DNA from: Roseomonas sp.
GTDB taxonomy: Bacteria; Pseudomonadota; Alphaproteobacteria; Acetobacterales; Acetobacteraceae
Assembly: GCA_020249145.1 (NCBI GenBank)
Contig: JADCGF010000005.1
Location: 124,001 to 188,000, forward strand
Length of the DNA: 64,000 bases
Reading direction: 5' to 3'
In this document: in pieces, positions 1 to 8,682 of the stretch
How the letters are laid out: each line of letters opens with the position of its first letter
How positions within the stretch are numbered: position 1 is the first letter of the stretch
Made by a program: the position numbers and the translations under genes
Notes under the pieces: model-generated
Seen by the model: the letters and a program-made list of their open reading frames with translations, nothing else
Told to the model about the DNA's origin: nothing
The model's database searches: none

Positions 1-1
1 C

Positions 2-802
2 TTTGTCTTCCAGGATTACGCGTTGTTCCCGCATTTAACTGTGGCGGAAAACGTCGCCTTCGGGCTGCGCTTCGCACCGCGCGGCGAAAGGGTTTGGCGC
101 GTCATGGATGCGCTCGCCCGCGTTGGGCTGGAAGCCTTCCAGAATGCGTTTCCCCATATGCTCTCAGGCGGGCAGCAGCAGCGCGTGGCCCTGGCCCGCG
201 CGCTTGCCCCGCGCCCTTCCGTGCTGCTGTTGGATGAGGCTTTCGCGAGCCTTGATGCGCGGCTGCGCGAAAAAGTACGCGATGACACGCTGCATGTGCT
301 CCAGGAAGCCGGGATTGCGACGCTTTTGGTGACCCATGACGCGGAAGAGGCCATGTTCATGGGCGACCGCATTGCCCTCATGCGTGAAGGCCGGATTTTG
401 CAGGTGGGTGCTCCGGAAGTGCTCTATCTGGCGCCGGTGGACCGATATGTGGCCGGGTTTTTGGGGGAGGTGAACCAATTGCCCGCCCGAATCCAGGCCG
501 GCCAGGCTGAAACCGCCCTTGGCGCCCTGCCCGCCCCTGACTTTGCCGATGGGGCAGAGGTTGAGGTCCTGATCCGCCCGGAAGGGCTCCGCCTTGGCGC
601 CGAAGGCCAGATGGTGGAGGTGGAGGCCTTCCGTCTGCTCGGCGCCACCACCCTCGCCCATCTGGCGCTGCCCGATGGCGCGGGCGGCCTTCTGCACCTG
701 CATGCCAGGCTACCCCCGGGCAGGCGGCTGAGGCGCGGGGAGCGAATCGCCGTCGCACTCGACCCGGAACGCGCCTTTGTTTTCCCACGCATCGGATCGT
801 GA
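2..802 (+). CDS. ABC transporter ATP-binding protein (Fe3+/polyamine/thiamine type), 5'-truncated by window edge
   Basis: ATP-hydrolysing subunit of an ABC importer. The reading frame is open from base 2, so the Walker A region lies off the window. Visible in order are the Q-loop (FQDYALFPHLTV), the signature LSGGQQQRVALARA, Walker B VLLLDEAF with its catalytic Glu, the D-loop SLDARLR and the H-loop VTHD. A beta-rich C-terminal part of about 110 residues follows and resembles a TOBE domain, as in PotA/FbpC-type ATPases. The substrate cannot be told from this subunit and its permease is not visible. It ends 113 bp before tatB on the same strand; that gap holds only the tatB ribosome-binding site. 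Confidence 0.88.
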   Translation, partial: FVFQDYALFPHLTVAENVAFGLRFAPRGERVWRVMDALARVGLEAFQNAFPHMLSGGQQQRVALARALAPRPSVLLLDEAFASLDARLREKVRDDTLHVLQEAGIATLLVTHDAEEAMFMGDRIALMREGRILQVGAPEVLYLAPVDRYVAGFLGEVNQLPARIQAGQAETALGALPAPDFADGAEVEVLIRPEGLRLGAEGQMVEVEAFRLLGATTLAHLALPDGAGGLLHLHARLPPGRRLRRGERIAVALDPERAFVFPRIGS

Positions 803-915
803 AGGTGCTTTCATGAATGCCCATGGCGGCCCATATCGGGGCTGTTGGCGCGCATCCGGCTTCCTGCTAACGGGTCTTCCCCTGCCGGATTAACGCGCGC
901 AGGATAAAGGAGCGC

Positions 916-1401
916 ATGTTCGACCTCGCTTGGTCAGAAATCGCGGTGATCGCGGTGGTGGCCGTTGTGATTATCGGTCCGAAAGACTTGCCGGAGGCCA
1001 TTCGCGGTGTCGCGAAGGGTGTCCAGAAGCTGCGCCGCATGGCCGGGGAATTCCAGCAACAAGCGGATGAATTGGTGCGCGAAGCCAAGCTGGATGAAGT
1101 GCGCAATTCCATCCAGGAAGTGAAAAGCACCATCAATGAAATCCGCAGCTTTGACCTGAAGGGCCAGATCGAAAAAACCGTGGATGCCGATGGTACACTG
1201 CAAAAAACCATGGCCGACGACCCGCTGCGCGATACCTTCATGCCGCCGCCGCCCGCGCCCTATGTGGCGCCGGAATTGCCCCCCGCACCAGCGGCGCCTG
1301 CCTTTGTACCGCCCACCGTGGCCCGCTTTGCCGCACCCTTGCCCGAGCCCGCGCCCGCGCCCGCGCCTTCGTCATCCACCCCGCCTGCCGCCAGCGTTTG
1401 A
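916..1401 (+). CDS. tatB: Sec-independent protein translocase subunit TatB
   Basis: Component of the twin-arginine translocase that, with TatC, recognises folded RR-signal substrates at the inner membrane. The 161-residue protein has one N-terminal membrane helix (about residues 5-21), the GPKDLPEAIRG hinge typical of TatB, an amphipathic helix and a charged helical stretch to about residue 100. A Pro/Ala-rich tail follows, as is common in alphaproteobacterial TatB. ATG is preceded by AAAGGAG. tatC follows after 9 bp, so the two are co-transcribed. No tatA is seen upstream; the neighbour there is an ABC ATPase gene. Confidence 0.95.
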   Translation: MFDLAWSEIAVIAVVAVVIIGPKDLPEAIRGVAKGVQKLRRMAGEFQQQADELVREAKLDEVRNSIQEVKSTINEIRSFDLKGQIEKTVDADGTLQKTMADDPLRDTFMPPPPAPYVAPELPPAPAAPAFVPPTVARFAAPLPEPAPAPAPSSSTPPAASV

Positions 1402-1410
1402 GGAATTTCC

Positions 1411-2208
1411 GTGTCCACCACCCGGGATGACGATCAGATAGACGATAAGGCGATGCCTTTGATGGACCATTTGAAGGAGCTGCGAACGCGGCTGCTTTGG
1501 TCCATCGGGGGATTCGTGGTCGCTTTCGCGGTCTGCTACTATTTTTCACCGCAAATCTACGCCTTTCTGGCGCAGCCCTTGGCGGATATTCTGGCGAAGC
1601 AGGGCGGTGGCGATCGGCGCATGATCTTCACCGCGCTCTATGAAGCTTTCTTCACCTATTTGAAGGTGGCCTTCTTCGGCGCGGTATTCTTTTCCTTTCC
1701 CATGTGGGCTACGCAACTTTGGCTGTTTGTCGCGCCGGGGCTTTATCGCAGTGAGAAGCGCGCGATCATGCCGTTCCTGATCGCTTCACCCTTCCTGTTC
1801 CTTGCTGGGGCATCCTTGGCCTATTTCTTCATCTTCCCGCTGGCCTGGCAATTCTTCATTTCCTTCGAAACCCCGCCGGGGTCAGAAGGCATTCCGGTGC
1901 AATTGGAAGCCAAGGTTGGTGAATACCTATCTCTTGTGATGCACATGATTCTTGCTTTCGGTATTTCCTTCCAATTGCCGGTGCTGCTCACGCTTTTGTG
2001 CAAGGTTGGCATTCTGAATGTTGAAAGCCTGAGAAAGGGCCGGCGCTACGCGATTGTTGGCATGTTCGTGGCCGCCGCCATTCTGACGCCGCCCGATGTG
2101 ATCAGCCAGATCGGCTTGGCTGTGCCGCTGATCCTGCTTTATGAAATCTCGATCCTAGCGGCGCGGTGGATGGCACCGAAGACCGAAGAAGATAGTACAA
2201 AGACCTAA
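1411..2208 (+). CDS. tatC: Sec-independent protein translocase subunit TatC
   Basis: Core polytopic subunit of the Tat translocase, 265 residues with six predicted membrane segments. The conserved start MDHLKELRTRLLW is at about residues 18-30. The loop FVAPGLYRSEKR and the motif LTPPDVISQ near the last helices are TatC hallmarks. I chose the GTG at 1411 because GAGGA lies 6 nt upstream; an internal ATG at 1453 is the alternative. The product would serve, among others, the Tat-signal-bearing DctP protein encoded at 35.3 kb (inference). Confidence 0.96.
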   Translation: MSTTRDDDQIDDKAMPLMDHLKELRTRLLWSIGGFVVAFAVCYYFSPQIYAFLAQPLADILAKQGGGDRRMIFTALYEAFFTYLKVAFFGAVFFSFPMWATQLWLFVAPGLYRSEKRAIMPFLIASPFLFLAGASLAYFFIFPLAWQFFISFETPPGSEGIPVQLEAKVGEYLSLVMHMILAFGISFQLPVLLTLLCKVGILNVESLRKGRRYAIVGMFVAAAILTPPDVISQIGLAVPLILLYEISILAARWMAPKTEEDSTKT

Positions 2209-2284
2209 CGATCCCTTTAGTGCGCGTCCCGTTCACTTGGGTTCACGTGACACGCTCTACCTTGTTGTTCTTCGAGCATCTTCA

Positions 2285-2312
2285 CGCGTTCAGATGATTC
2301 CATCTGAACGCG
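2285..2312. repeat. perfect 12-bp inverted repeat (hairpin) in the serS leader
   Basis: Arms CGCGTTCAGATG and CATCTGAACGCG are separated by ATTC, giving a perfect 12-bp stem with a 4-nt loop. It ends 24 bp before the serS ATG and 77 bp after tatC stops. No T-run follows on either side, so it is not a standard intrinsic terminator. It could be a REP-like dispersed palindrome, a Rho-dependent tatC end, or a leader hairpin for serS. Confidence 0.6.
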
Positions 2313-2336
2313 ATCCGCTCCAAAAGGATCCGTAAC

Positions 2337-3608
2337 ATGCATGACATAAGGCAATTGCGCGCCGACCCGGCGGCTTTCGATGCGGCGCTTGCACGGCGGG
2401 GCATGACGCCGGCGGCTTCGGGCATTCTGGCGCATGATGAAGCCCGCCGTACGGCGCAGACCCTGCTTCAGGAAAAACAGGCGCGTCGCAATGCGCTTTC
2501 TAAGGATATCGGGATCGCCAAGCGCCAGGGCACCGATACCGCGACGCTGGAAGCCGAAGCGGTGCAACTGCGCGATGACATGGCCGCTTTGGAAGCCGAA
2601 GCCGCGAAGGCCGAAGCCGCGCAGCAGGCGGTGCTTGAAACCCTGCCGAATATCCTTGACGCCGAAGTGCCCGATGGGCGCGATGAAAGCGCCAATATGG
2701 TGCAGCACCAGCATGGCACGCCCCCCGAATTTCCCTTCACGCCCAAGCAGCATTTCGAATTGGGCGAAGCGCTTGGACTGATGGATTTCGCAACCGCCGC
2801 GAAGCTTGCTGGTGCGCGTTTCACGGTTTTGAAGGGGCCGCTTGCGCGCCTGGAACGGGCACTCGGGCAATGGATGCTGAACCTGCATACGGAGGCTCAC
2901 GGTTATACCGAAAGCGCCGTGCCGTTATTGGTGAATGACAGCACCATGTATGGCACCGGCCAATTGCCGAAATTCGCCGAGGATTTGTTCCGCACCACAG
3001 ATGGCCGCTGGCTGATCCCAACCGCGGAAGTGCCGCTGACCAATTTCGCCGCGCAGGAAATCAAGGCGGAGGCTGATCTGCCTTTGCGCCTGACCGCGCT
3101 TTCGCCCTGCTTCCGGTCTGAAGCCGGCAGCGCTGGACGGGATACGCGCGGCATGCTGCGCCAGCATCAATTCGCAAAGGTGGAGTTGGTTTCCATCGTG
3201 AAGCCGGAAGACAGCGACGCCGAGCATGAACGCATGACGCGCTGCGCGGAACGTGTGCTGACCGAATTGGGCCTGGTGTGGCGGCGGATCATTCTTTGCG
3301 CCGGCGATACAGGTTTTGGCGCCGCACGCACCTATGATCTGGAAGTCTGGCTGCCAGGCCAGGGCGCGTGGCGGGAGATTTCATCCTGCTCCAATTGCCG
3401 TGATTTCCAGGCTCGGCGCATGGGCGCGCGCTACCGCGCCAAGGACGCCAAGGGAACGCATTTCCTGCACACGCTGAATGGGTCTGGTGTGGCGGTTGGG
3501 CGTGCGCTGATTGCCGTACTGGAAACGCACCAGCAGGCGGATGGCAGCATCGCTATCCCGGAAGTGTTGCGCCCCTATATGGGCGGGCTAGCGCGGCTGG
3601 AAGGTTAG
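2337..3608 (+). CDS. serS: serine--tRNA ligase
   Basis: Charges tRNA-Ser (and tRNA-Sec where present) with serine in the cytosol. The length of 423 residues is normal for bacterial SerRS. The N-terminal ~110 residues form the long tRNA-binding coiled-coil arm ([22 protein letters not shown] followed by Ala/Glu-rich heptads). The class II catalytic core follows, with motif 2 around [21 protein letters not shown] (residues ~260-280) and motif 3 [17 protein letters not shown] near the C-terminus. Its 3' end overlaps the convergent lytic transglycosylase gene by 4 bp. Confidence 0.98.
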   Translation: MHDIRQLRADPAAFDAALARRGMTPAASGILAHDEARRTAQTLLQEKQARRNALSKDIGIAKRQGTDTATLEAEAVQLRDDMAALEAEAAKAEAAQQAVLETLPNILDAEVPDGRDESANMVQHQHGTPPEFPFTPKQHFELGEALGLMDFATAAKLAGARFTVLKGPLARLERALGQWMLNLHTEAHGYTESAVPLLVNDSTMYGTGQLPKFAEDLFRTTDGRWLIPTAEVPLTNFAAQEIKAEADLPLRLTALSPCFRSEAGSAGRDTRGMLRQHQFAKVELVSIVKPEDSDAEHERMTRCAERVLTELGLVWRRIILCAGDTGFGAARTYDLEVWLPGQGAWREISSCSNCRDFQARRMGARYRAKDAKGTHFLHTLNGSGVAVGRALIAVLETHQQADGSIAIPEVLRPYMGGLARLEG

Positions 3609-4507
3609 CGCCGCGTGCCAGTCCCCGCCGGGCGCGCCTCAGCCACTTCCGTCGCTGCATTCGCGGCCTTGGGGGGGAAGCAAACGATACGCGTCCGCGC
3701 CGCTGGGCCAGGGGTGCCGCCGCCACGCAGGCGCAATTCAACCTCGGGCGTTGTCGGCACGGGTTTCAGGCTGGGCTCGCGCGCACCAATCAGCATCACC
3801 GCGCCGCGACCAGTAGCGCATAGCCCTGCCATGGCAGGCCCTGGCATGGGAATAACCCCAGGCGCGGTGCCAGGGACAAAACCATTGCCACTCAGTGCTG
3901 CCATCACCCGCTGCTGATAGATCAGCCCGCGTTCCGGTGTCGCGGAATGGTAAAGCGCAACGGCCTGGTGCCAATCGCCAGTGCGCGCCTGCAGGGAACG
4001 AAGATAACGCACCGCGTAAGCAACATTCGTTGTGGGGTCGAAGCCAGCTTCCAGGCTCGGGAAAGCATCCGGGTGATGCAGCAGATTGACCTGCATGCAG
4101 CCAATATCAATCGAACGCACGCCACGCGCCTGAATCGCGCGCACTTCCTGAAGCGCTTCGGCGTTCGAAGCGGCGTAGCGGCCATCGCCGGCAGCGTTAT
4201 AGGACCAGGGCCAGGGTTGCACGCTGCCATCCGGCGCGCGGCGCCCCGTTTCAACCTTGGCAACGGCGCCGAGCAAGCCTGCCGGCATTCCTGCCTCGCG
4301 TTCCGCCGCCGCGATGGCGGCGCTGCAAAGGCCCCAGGGTTCCGGCAAGGCGGGTGGCGCTGGACGCGCGGCTGCAATGGTGGCGGCGGGGCGTTGCTGG
4401 CGCGCGGCATTGGGCGCGGCGGCGGCATCCGGTGCCGCCAATGCAACATGCGGGAAAGCCGCCAGGAACAGCCCCATAAGCCCAAGCAGCCGCTTGGCAG
4501 CAGCCAT
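3605..4507 (-). CDS. lytic transglycosylase, SLT/VirB1-like fold
   Basis: Predicted periplasmic peptidoglycan lytic transglycosylase of 300 residues. The start is the ATG at 4507, which has GGAGG 8 nt upstream; the in-frame codons further upstream lack this. A signal peptide ([22 protein letters not shown]) precedes a Pro/Ala linker. The catalytic domain shows VAKVETGR with the probable catalytic Glu, IGCMQVN (equivalent of GLMQI), and a YHSAT.. stretch before the last helix. The ~100 residue C-terminal extension is Pro/Gly-rich and not assigned. It is convergent with serS and not obviously part of an operon. Confidence 0.85.
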   Translation of the reverse strand: MAAAKRLLGLMGLFLAAFPHVALAAPDAAAAPNAARQQRPAATIAAARPAPPALPEPWGLCSAAIAAAEREAGMPAGLLGAVAKVETGRRAPDGSVQPWPWSYNAAGDGRYAASNAEALQEVRAIQARGVRSIDIGCMQVNLLHHPDAFPSLEAGFDPTTNVAYAVRYLRSLQARTGDWHQAVALYHSATPERGLIYQQRVMAALSGNGFVPGTAPGVIPMPGPAMAGLCATGRGAVMLIGAREPSLKPVPTTPEVELRLRGGGTPGPAARTRIVCFPPKAANAATEVAEARPAGTGTRR

Positions 4508-4584
4508 GCTGGAATTCCTCCCACATGCTCTTCGCACGCGCATTCCCTAGGCCCTGGAAGCGCCCGAGGTCAACCAAAACCCGA

Positions 4585-4887
4585 TCAAAAGTGATCCGCC
4601 CGCACCACTTCGCAGTCAGATAGCGTCACAATAGCGGGCCGCGCGCCGAGCAATTCGCCCTCCGCCGCCAGCACGCGCGAAGCGACTTCGGCTGAGGTAA
4701 TGCACAGAACCAGCACATTATCATCCACCCCGCCCGGGTCCCCGGCACGGCGAATGCCCTGATGGCCGCGCCCGGCCAGTACGGGCAGAATCGTCCAGCC
4801 CGTGGCGCCCATGCGATCCAGCAGCAAGGTCACCGCCTCTGCCCGCACCGCCTCCACGACAATTTCGATTCTTTTGCGCGCGTGCAT
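4585..4887 (-). CDS. P-II-like signalling protein, SbtB type
   Basis: Small 100-residue protein with the ferredoxin-like pattern of P-II proteins. An opening strand RIEIVVEAV and an amphipathic helix are followed by a GWTILPVLAGRGH strand/loop that matches the P-II T-loop region, then DNVLVLCIT and a final IVTLSDCEVV strand. It lacks the GlnB uridylylation Tyr context. Its gene follows an SbtA-type permease gene by 18 bp on the same strand, which is the cyanobacterial sbtA-sbtB arrangement, so it probably binds and regulates that permease in response to adenine nucleotides (inference from family). Confidence 0.75.
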   Translation of the reverse strand: MHARKRIEIVVEAVRAEAVTLLLDRMGATGWTILPVLAGRGHQGIRRAGDPGGVDDNVLVLCITSAEVASRVLAAEGELLGARPAIVTLSDCEVVRADHF

Positions 4888-4905
4888 TGTCCCGTCTCCC
4901 CTTGA

Positions 4906-5865
4906 TTATTGTGTGGCCAGCCGCGCCGCCCACAGCCAAAGCGGGATGCCAGCCAGCACATTGAAGGGGAAGGTGATCGCCAAGGAAAGGGTCACGTAAA
5001 TCCCAGCATCGGCGGAAGGCAGCGCAAGGCGCATCGCTGCCGGTACCGCGATATAGGAAGCCGAGGCACCCAGAACCGCCATCAGCCCCAGTCCACCGGT
5101 GGAAAGTCCAGTCAGCCAGCCACCCGCCAGTCCCGCCGCGCCGCCGATCAACGGCATCAGGATGGCAAAGGCGATCAGCCGCACATCCAGCCCCCGGCCC
5201 CGGTCGCGGAGGCGCCGCGCCGCGGTGATGCCCATTTCAAGCAGAAACAGGCAAAGCGCACCTGGGAACAGCGCGGTAATGAAGGGCGCCAATTGCCGGT
5301 CCGCCGCCGCGCCGCCCAGCCAGCCGATCAAAAACGCACCAAGCAGCAGCACGACAGACCCATTCAGAAACACCTCTCGCGCCATTTCCTTGGCGCCGCC
5401 TGACGTGGCTGCACCACCGCGCCGCGCGATCAGCAAAGCGGTCAGGATGGCCGGGGTTTCCATCGCTGCCAGCACGGCGGGCATGAAGCCCTCATAGGGC
5501 GTATTGGTCGCGTTCAACTGGCCGACCGCCGCAGCAAAAGTCACCACGCTGACAGAGCCATAATGCGCCGAGACAGCCGCTGCCGTCGCTTTATCAAGCG
5601 ATGTGCCGGCGCGGAGCAACCCATAAGCCGGCAGCGGCATCAAGGCCGAAAGCGCAATGCCCAGCACCAGGGCTGGGATCAGCCCTGCCGAGGCGCCTGG
5701 CTGCGCAATGGCAATGCCGCCCTTCAGCCCAATCGCCATCATCAGATAAAGCGACAAGGCCTTGGCCAAGGCATCCGGCACGGAAAGATCGGAACGCAAC
5801 GCCGCTGCCGCGAAGCCAAGCGCGAAGAACAGGACCGAAGGCGGCAGGATTTCGAAGAAGGACAT
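4906..5865 (-). CDS. sbtA: SbtA-family sodium-dependent bicarbonate permease
   Basis: Inner-membrane transporter of 319 residues with about ten hydrophobic helices. The first helix FEILPPSVLFFALGFAAA, the motif YLMMAIGLKGG at about residue 40 and a hydrophilic central loop place it in the SbtA (formerly DUF897) family. Known members import HCO3- with Na+. The ATG has AAGGA a few bases upstream. The P-II-like gene follows directly, supporting a transporter-regulator pair. In a heterotroph it could feed carboxylases; no carboxylase gene is nearby. The substrate assignment rests on family only. Confidence 0.8.
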   Translation of the reverse strand: MSFFEILPPSVLFFALGFAAAALRSDLSVPDALAKALSLYLMMAIGLKGGIAIAQPGASAGLIPALVLGIALSALMPLPAYGLLRAGTSLDKATAAAVSAHYGSVSVVTFAAAVGQLNATNTPYEGFMPAVLAAMETPAILTALLIARRGGAATSGGAKEMAREVFLNGSVVLLLGAFLIGWLGGAAADRQLAPFITALFPGALCLFLLEMGITAARRLRDRGRGLDVRLIAFAILMPLIGGAAGLAGGWLTGLSTGGLGLMAVLGASASYIAVPAAMRLALPSADAGIYVTLSLAITFPFNVLAGIPLWLWAARLATQ

Positions 5866-5909
5866 TGGCGCCGGGGGTTAGGCGGAGGCCTTGGCTGTGT
5901 AAAGGGTTT

Positions 5910-6413
5910 TCACGCCGTCGCCACTGGCAAGCCGTGATAGCCGCGGGCGTAATACATCAGGCAGCCGGCCTGCATTTCGGCAAAGCGCACCGCCTCAACG
6001 CTTGCAAACACCACACTGTGCGTGCCTTGTTCCATCACTTCCGTAATCCGGCAATCGAAACTCGCCGCAGCGCCATCCAGCGCGGGGGCCCCGGTAGCCA
6101 GGTTGGTCCATGCCCCGGCAGCAAAGCGCGCTGCCATGTCCAATGCGCCGCTCGGCGCGGAAAAAGCGTCGGAAACCCCCTGCTGTCCGGCGGCGAGCGT
6201 ATTCACGCAAAGTACGCCATTCTTCAGGAAAGTCGCACTGCGCGGGCTGGTGCGATTGAGGCAGACAAGCAAGGTTGGCGGATCATCCGTCACGGAACAA
6301 ACGGCGGTTGCGGTAATGCCGCCCTGCCCCGCCGCGCCATCCGTGGTGATGATATTCACCGCCGCCCCAAGCCTGGCCATGGCGTCACGAAGTTCCTGGC
6401 GAGAGACGGGCAT
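5910..6413 (-). CDS. flavin reductase family protein (HpaC/RutF-like)
   Basis: Predicted NAD(P)H:FMN oxidoreductase of 167 residues, the small component that supplies reduced flavin to two-component monooxygenases. Visible are the split-barrel elements ITATAVCSVTDDPPTLLVCL with R/S contacts for FMN phosphate (NRTSPRS), the strand GVLCVNTLA and the late HSVVFASVEAV strand. The start at 6413 (MPVSRQELRDAM) is supported by AAGGA 9 nt upstream; a longer frame to 6458 has none. No partner monooxygenase gene is adjacent. It lies 44 bp upstream of sbtA on the same strand and may be co-transcribed with it. Confidence 0.85.
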   Translation of the reverse strand: MPVSRQELRDAMARLGAAVNIITTDGAAGQGGITATAVCSVTDDPPTLLVCLNRTSPRSATFLKNGVLCVNTLAAGQQGVSDAFSAPSGALDMAARFAAGAWTNLATGAPALDGAAASFDCRITEVMEQGTHSVVFASVEAVRFAEMQAGCLMYYARGYHGLPVATA

Positions 6414-6454
6414 GGCGGACAATCCTTGCAGCGGACTTGGGCGGTATGCCTCTA

Positions 6455-7018
6455 TCACCCCAAGCGGGCGCCGTCACGCCAGTCAGCGCGGTGCATGCGA
6501 TAGAGCAAATGGCGCCGGTAATGATGCCCCTCTGGCAGGCGCGGATGGTCGAATTCGCCTGCCGGCGCCATGCCGAGCTTTTCCATGAGCTTCCAGGAAG
6601 CCGTATTGCCCGGAACGGTGAAGGCGACAATCTCTTGCAGGCTAAGTGTCGCGAAGCCAAAGCCCAAGGCGACGCGCGCGGCTTCTTCGGCATAGCCCTG
6701 GCGGCGAAAGCGCGCGCTGATCCGCCAGCCGATTTCCACCGCCGGCGTGAAATCCGCCTGCCAGGGAATGGTCATCAGCCCGACCACGCCGACGAAATCG
6801 CCCGTTGCGGCTTCCGCCACCACCCACAAACCCCAGCCATGTTCGGCAAAATGCGCGCGCATTCGCGCCGCCCAGGCATCGCTTTCCGCCCGGTTCATGG
6901 TGGCAGCGAAATAGCGCATGCTTTCCGGATCACCATTGATGGCGAAAAGCGGGTCAAGATCCTCATCCCGCCAGGGGCGGAGGATCAGGCGTTCTGAAGT
7001 GAGCGTCGCGGGTTCCAT
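6455..7018 (-). CDS. GNAT N-acetyltransferase, RimJ/RimL type
   Basis: 187-residue acetyl-CoA-dependent N-acetyltransferase. The opening TSERLILRPWRDEDLDPL, the central VVAEAATGDFVGVVGL strand, EIGWRISARFRRQGYAEEAARVAL (acetyl-CoA pyrophosphate loop R-x-x-G-x-A) and the C-terminal NTASWKLMEKLGM motif are characteristic of RimJ/RimL-type enzymes. The substrate is unknown. It lies 41 bp upstream of the flavin reductase gene on the same strand. Confidence 0.88.
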   Translation of the reverse strand: MEPATLTSERLILRPWRDEDLDPLFAINGDPESMRYFAATMNRAESDAWAARMRAHFAEHGWGLWVVAEAATGDFVGVVGLMTIPWQADFTPAVEIGWRISARFRRQGYAEEAARVALGFGFATLSLQEIVAFTVPGNTASWKLMEKLGMAPAGEFDHPRLPEGHHYRRHLLYRMHRADWRDGARLG

Positions 7019-7105
7019 AGGTGCCTTCTAGCCCAGCCCTGCGCCCGCACCAGCCCCTAGCTTGCGCAGGCTACGCCCGGTAGCATGCGGGCAAAGGAGA
7101 ACGCC

Positions 7106-7933
7106 ATGAACCCGCAAAGCCTGGAAGCGCTGGCCGCCGAGGTGCCCGATGGGGCCACCTTGGCTTTGCCGCCGGATAACTCCCTGCCATCGGTCGCGCT
7201 GGCCAAGGCGCTGATCCGGCGCGGGGTGCGGAACCTCAATCTGATCGGCGTGCCGGTCTCAGGCTTTGCCACGGATATCCTGATTGGTGCCGGTTGTGTG
7301 ACGAGTGTGCAGACCAGCGCGGTGTCGCTCGGCGAAGCCGGCTTCGCACCGCGCTTTTCGGCGGCGTTGCGCGCGGGCACCATCAAGGTGATTGATGCCA
7401 CCTGCCCCGCCATGCACACCATGCTTCAAGCCGCTGAAAAAGGCGTGCCCTTCATGCCGCTGCGCGGGCTGATCGGCAGCGATATCCTGGCCAATCGGCC
7501 GGATTGGAAAGTGATGCCAAACCCCTTCGCGACGGATGGCGAAGACCCGATTGTGCTGCTGCCCGCGCTGAACCCTGATTTCGTCTGTTTCCATGCGCTG
7601 ATGGCCGATGAGGAAGGCAATGTCTGGGTTGGGCGGCGACGCGAATGCGCGACCATTGCCCATGCGTCCAAGCGCGCCTTGGTCACGGTGGAACGTGTGG
7701 TGCCAGGCAATTTTCTGGAAGATGAGCGCCTCGCTTCAGGCGCCATCAACGCCACTTATATCAGCGGCATCGCCATTGCTGAGCGCGGCGCGCGCCCGGT
7801 GGCGCTGCTGGATGAATATGGCTTTGATGGCGCTTATGTCAGCGAATACGCCCGCATGGCGCGCAGCGAAGAAGGCTTCGCCGCCTGGTGCGCGCGCGAA
7901 GTTTTTAAACAAAAGGCGCAGGCCGCAGAATGA
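7106..7933 (+). CDS. family I CoA-transferase, alpha subunit (glutaconate CoA-transferase A-like)
   Basis: Alpha chain of a heteromeric family I CoA-transferase moving CoA between carboxylic acids. The start at 7106 (MNPQSLEALAAEVPDG) was preferred to the ATG at 7085 because AAAGGAG lies just upstream of it. Alpha-chain features include the GATLALP strand, the ALIRRGVRNLNLIGVPVSGF Rossmann-like segment and late strands ALLDEYGFDGAYV. Its stop overlaps the start of the beta subunit (ATGA). Sequence alone does not give the acyl substrate. The downstream family III enzyme suggests both act in one acyl-CoA pathway. Confidence 0.85.
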   Translation: MNPQSLEALAAEVPDGATLALPPDNSLPSVALAKALIRRGVRNLNLIGVPVSGFATDILIGAGCVTSVQTSAVSLGEAGFAPRFSAALRAGTIKVIDATCPAMHTMLQAAEKGVPFMPLRGLIGSDILANRPDWKVMPNPFATDGEDPIVLLPALNPDFVCFHALMADEEGNVWVGRRRECATIAHASKRALVTVERVVPGNFLEDERLASGAINATYISGIAIAERGARPVALLDEYGFDGAYVSEYARMARSEEGFAAWCAREVFKQKAQAAE

Positions 7934-8682
7934 GCGATATCAAGCTTGAAGAACGCATCGCCGTTGCGCTGGCGAAGCTGATCCTGGACCCGAGCGCACC
8001 GCCCGCGCGTCACATCGCCGTGGGCGCGGCATCGCCCATGCCGGCGGCGGCGTGTTGGCTTGTGAAAAAGCAAGGCAAACCTGTGCGCCTTTCGCTGCTG
8101 CATAAGCGCAGCGGCAATCCGTTTACGGAAGGCACGCGCGAATTATTTGACCTGACCGGCCAGGGGCGGATTGATCTTTTCTTCCTGGGCGGCGGGCAGA
8201 TTGATGGCAGCGCCAATCTCAATCTGGTTGGCACCGGCGAATGGCCCGGCATGGGTGTGCGCTTTCCCGGCAGCTTCGGTTCCGCCTTCATGTATTTCAT
8301 GACACCGCGCACCATCCTGTTCCGGGAAGAACACACGCCGCGCGTTTTCGTGGAGAAGGTGGATAACATCTCCGCCCCCGGAGTCTCCCCGCCCGGCGTG
8401 TTTCGGCGCGGCACGGCGCAGGCGTTGGTGACGGGGCGCTGCGTGTTTCGCTTCCACCCCGATCGCGCGCGGTTTTCGCTGGAGAGTGTGCATACAGGTG
8501 AGACGGTGGAAAGCGTACGCGAAGCAACGGGCTTCGCGTTTGACGTGACGGGCGATGTGCCCTTCACGCCAGACCCAACGCCCGACGAATTGGCGCTGCT
8601 GCGCGGGCCGATTTGTGATGAAATGATGGAAACCTACCCGGAATTCTGCGCCCGGGTCTTTGGCAGGAAACAAGCCGCATGA
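7930..8682 (+). CDS. family I CoA-transferase, beta subunit (glutaconate CoA-transferase B-like)
   Basis: 250-residue partner of the preceding alpha chain. The segment LFFLGGGQIDGSANLNLVG matches the GGAQID-x-x-GNLN motif of GctB-type beta subunits, and GVRFPGSFGSAFMYF and the C-terminal GPICDEMMETYPEF fit that family. I could not identify the catalytic Glu with confidence from a single sequence. The gene overlaps its upstream and downstream neighbours by 4 bp each, so the trio is translationally coupled. Confidence 0.85.
   Translation: MSDIKLEERIAVALAKLILDPSAPPARHIAVGAASPMPAAACWLVKKQGKPVRLSLLHKRSGNPFTEGTRELFDLTGQGRIDLFFLGGGQIDGSANLNLVGTGEWPGMGVRFPGSFGSAFMYFMTPRTILFREEHTPRVFVEKVDNISAPGVSPPGVFRRGTAQALVTGRCVFRFHPDRARFSLESVHTGETVESVREATGFAFDVTGDVPFTPDPTPDELALLRGPICDEMMETYPEFCARVFGRKQAA

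Noticed and set aside
5601..6503. 300-codon plus-strand frame opposite sbtA and the flavin reductase
   Set aside because: Composition (Arg/Pro/Ser-rich) is that of an antisense shadow and the minus-strand genes have clear family motifs.
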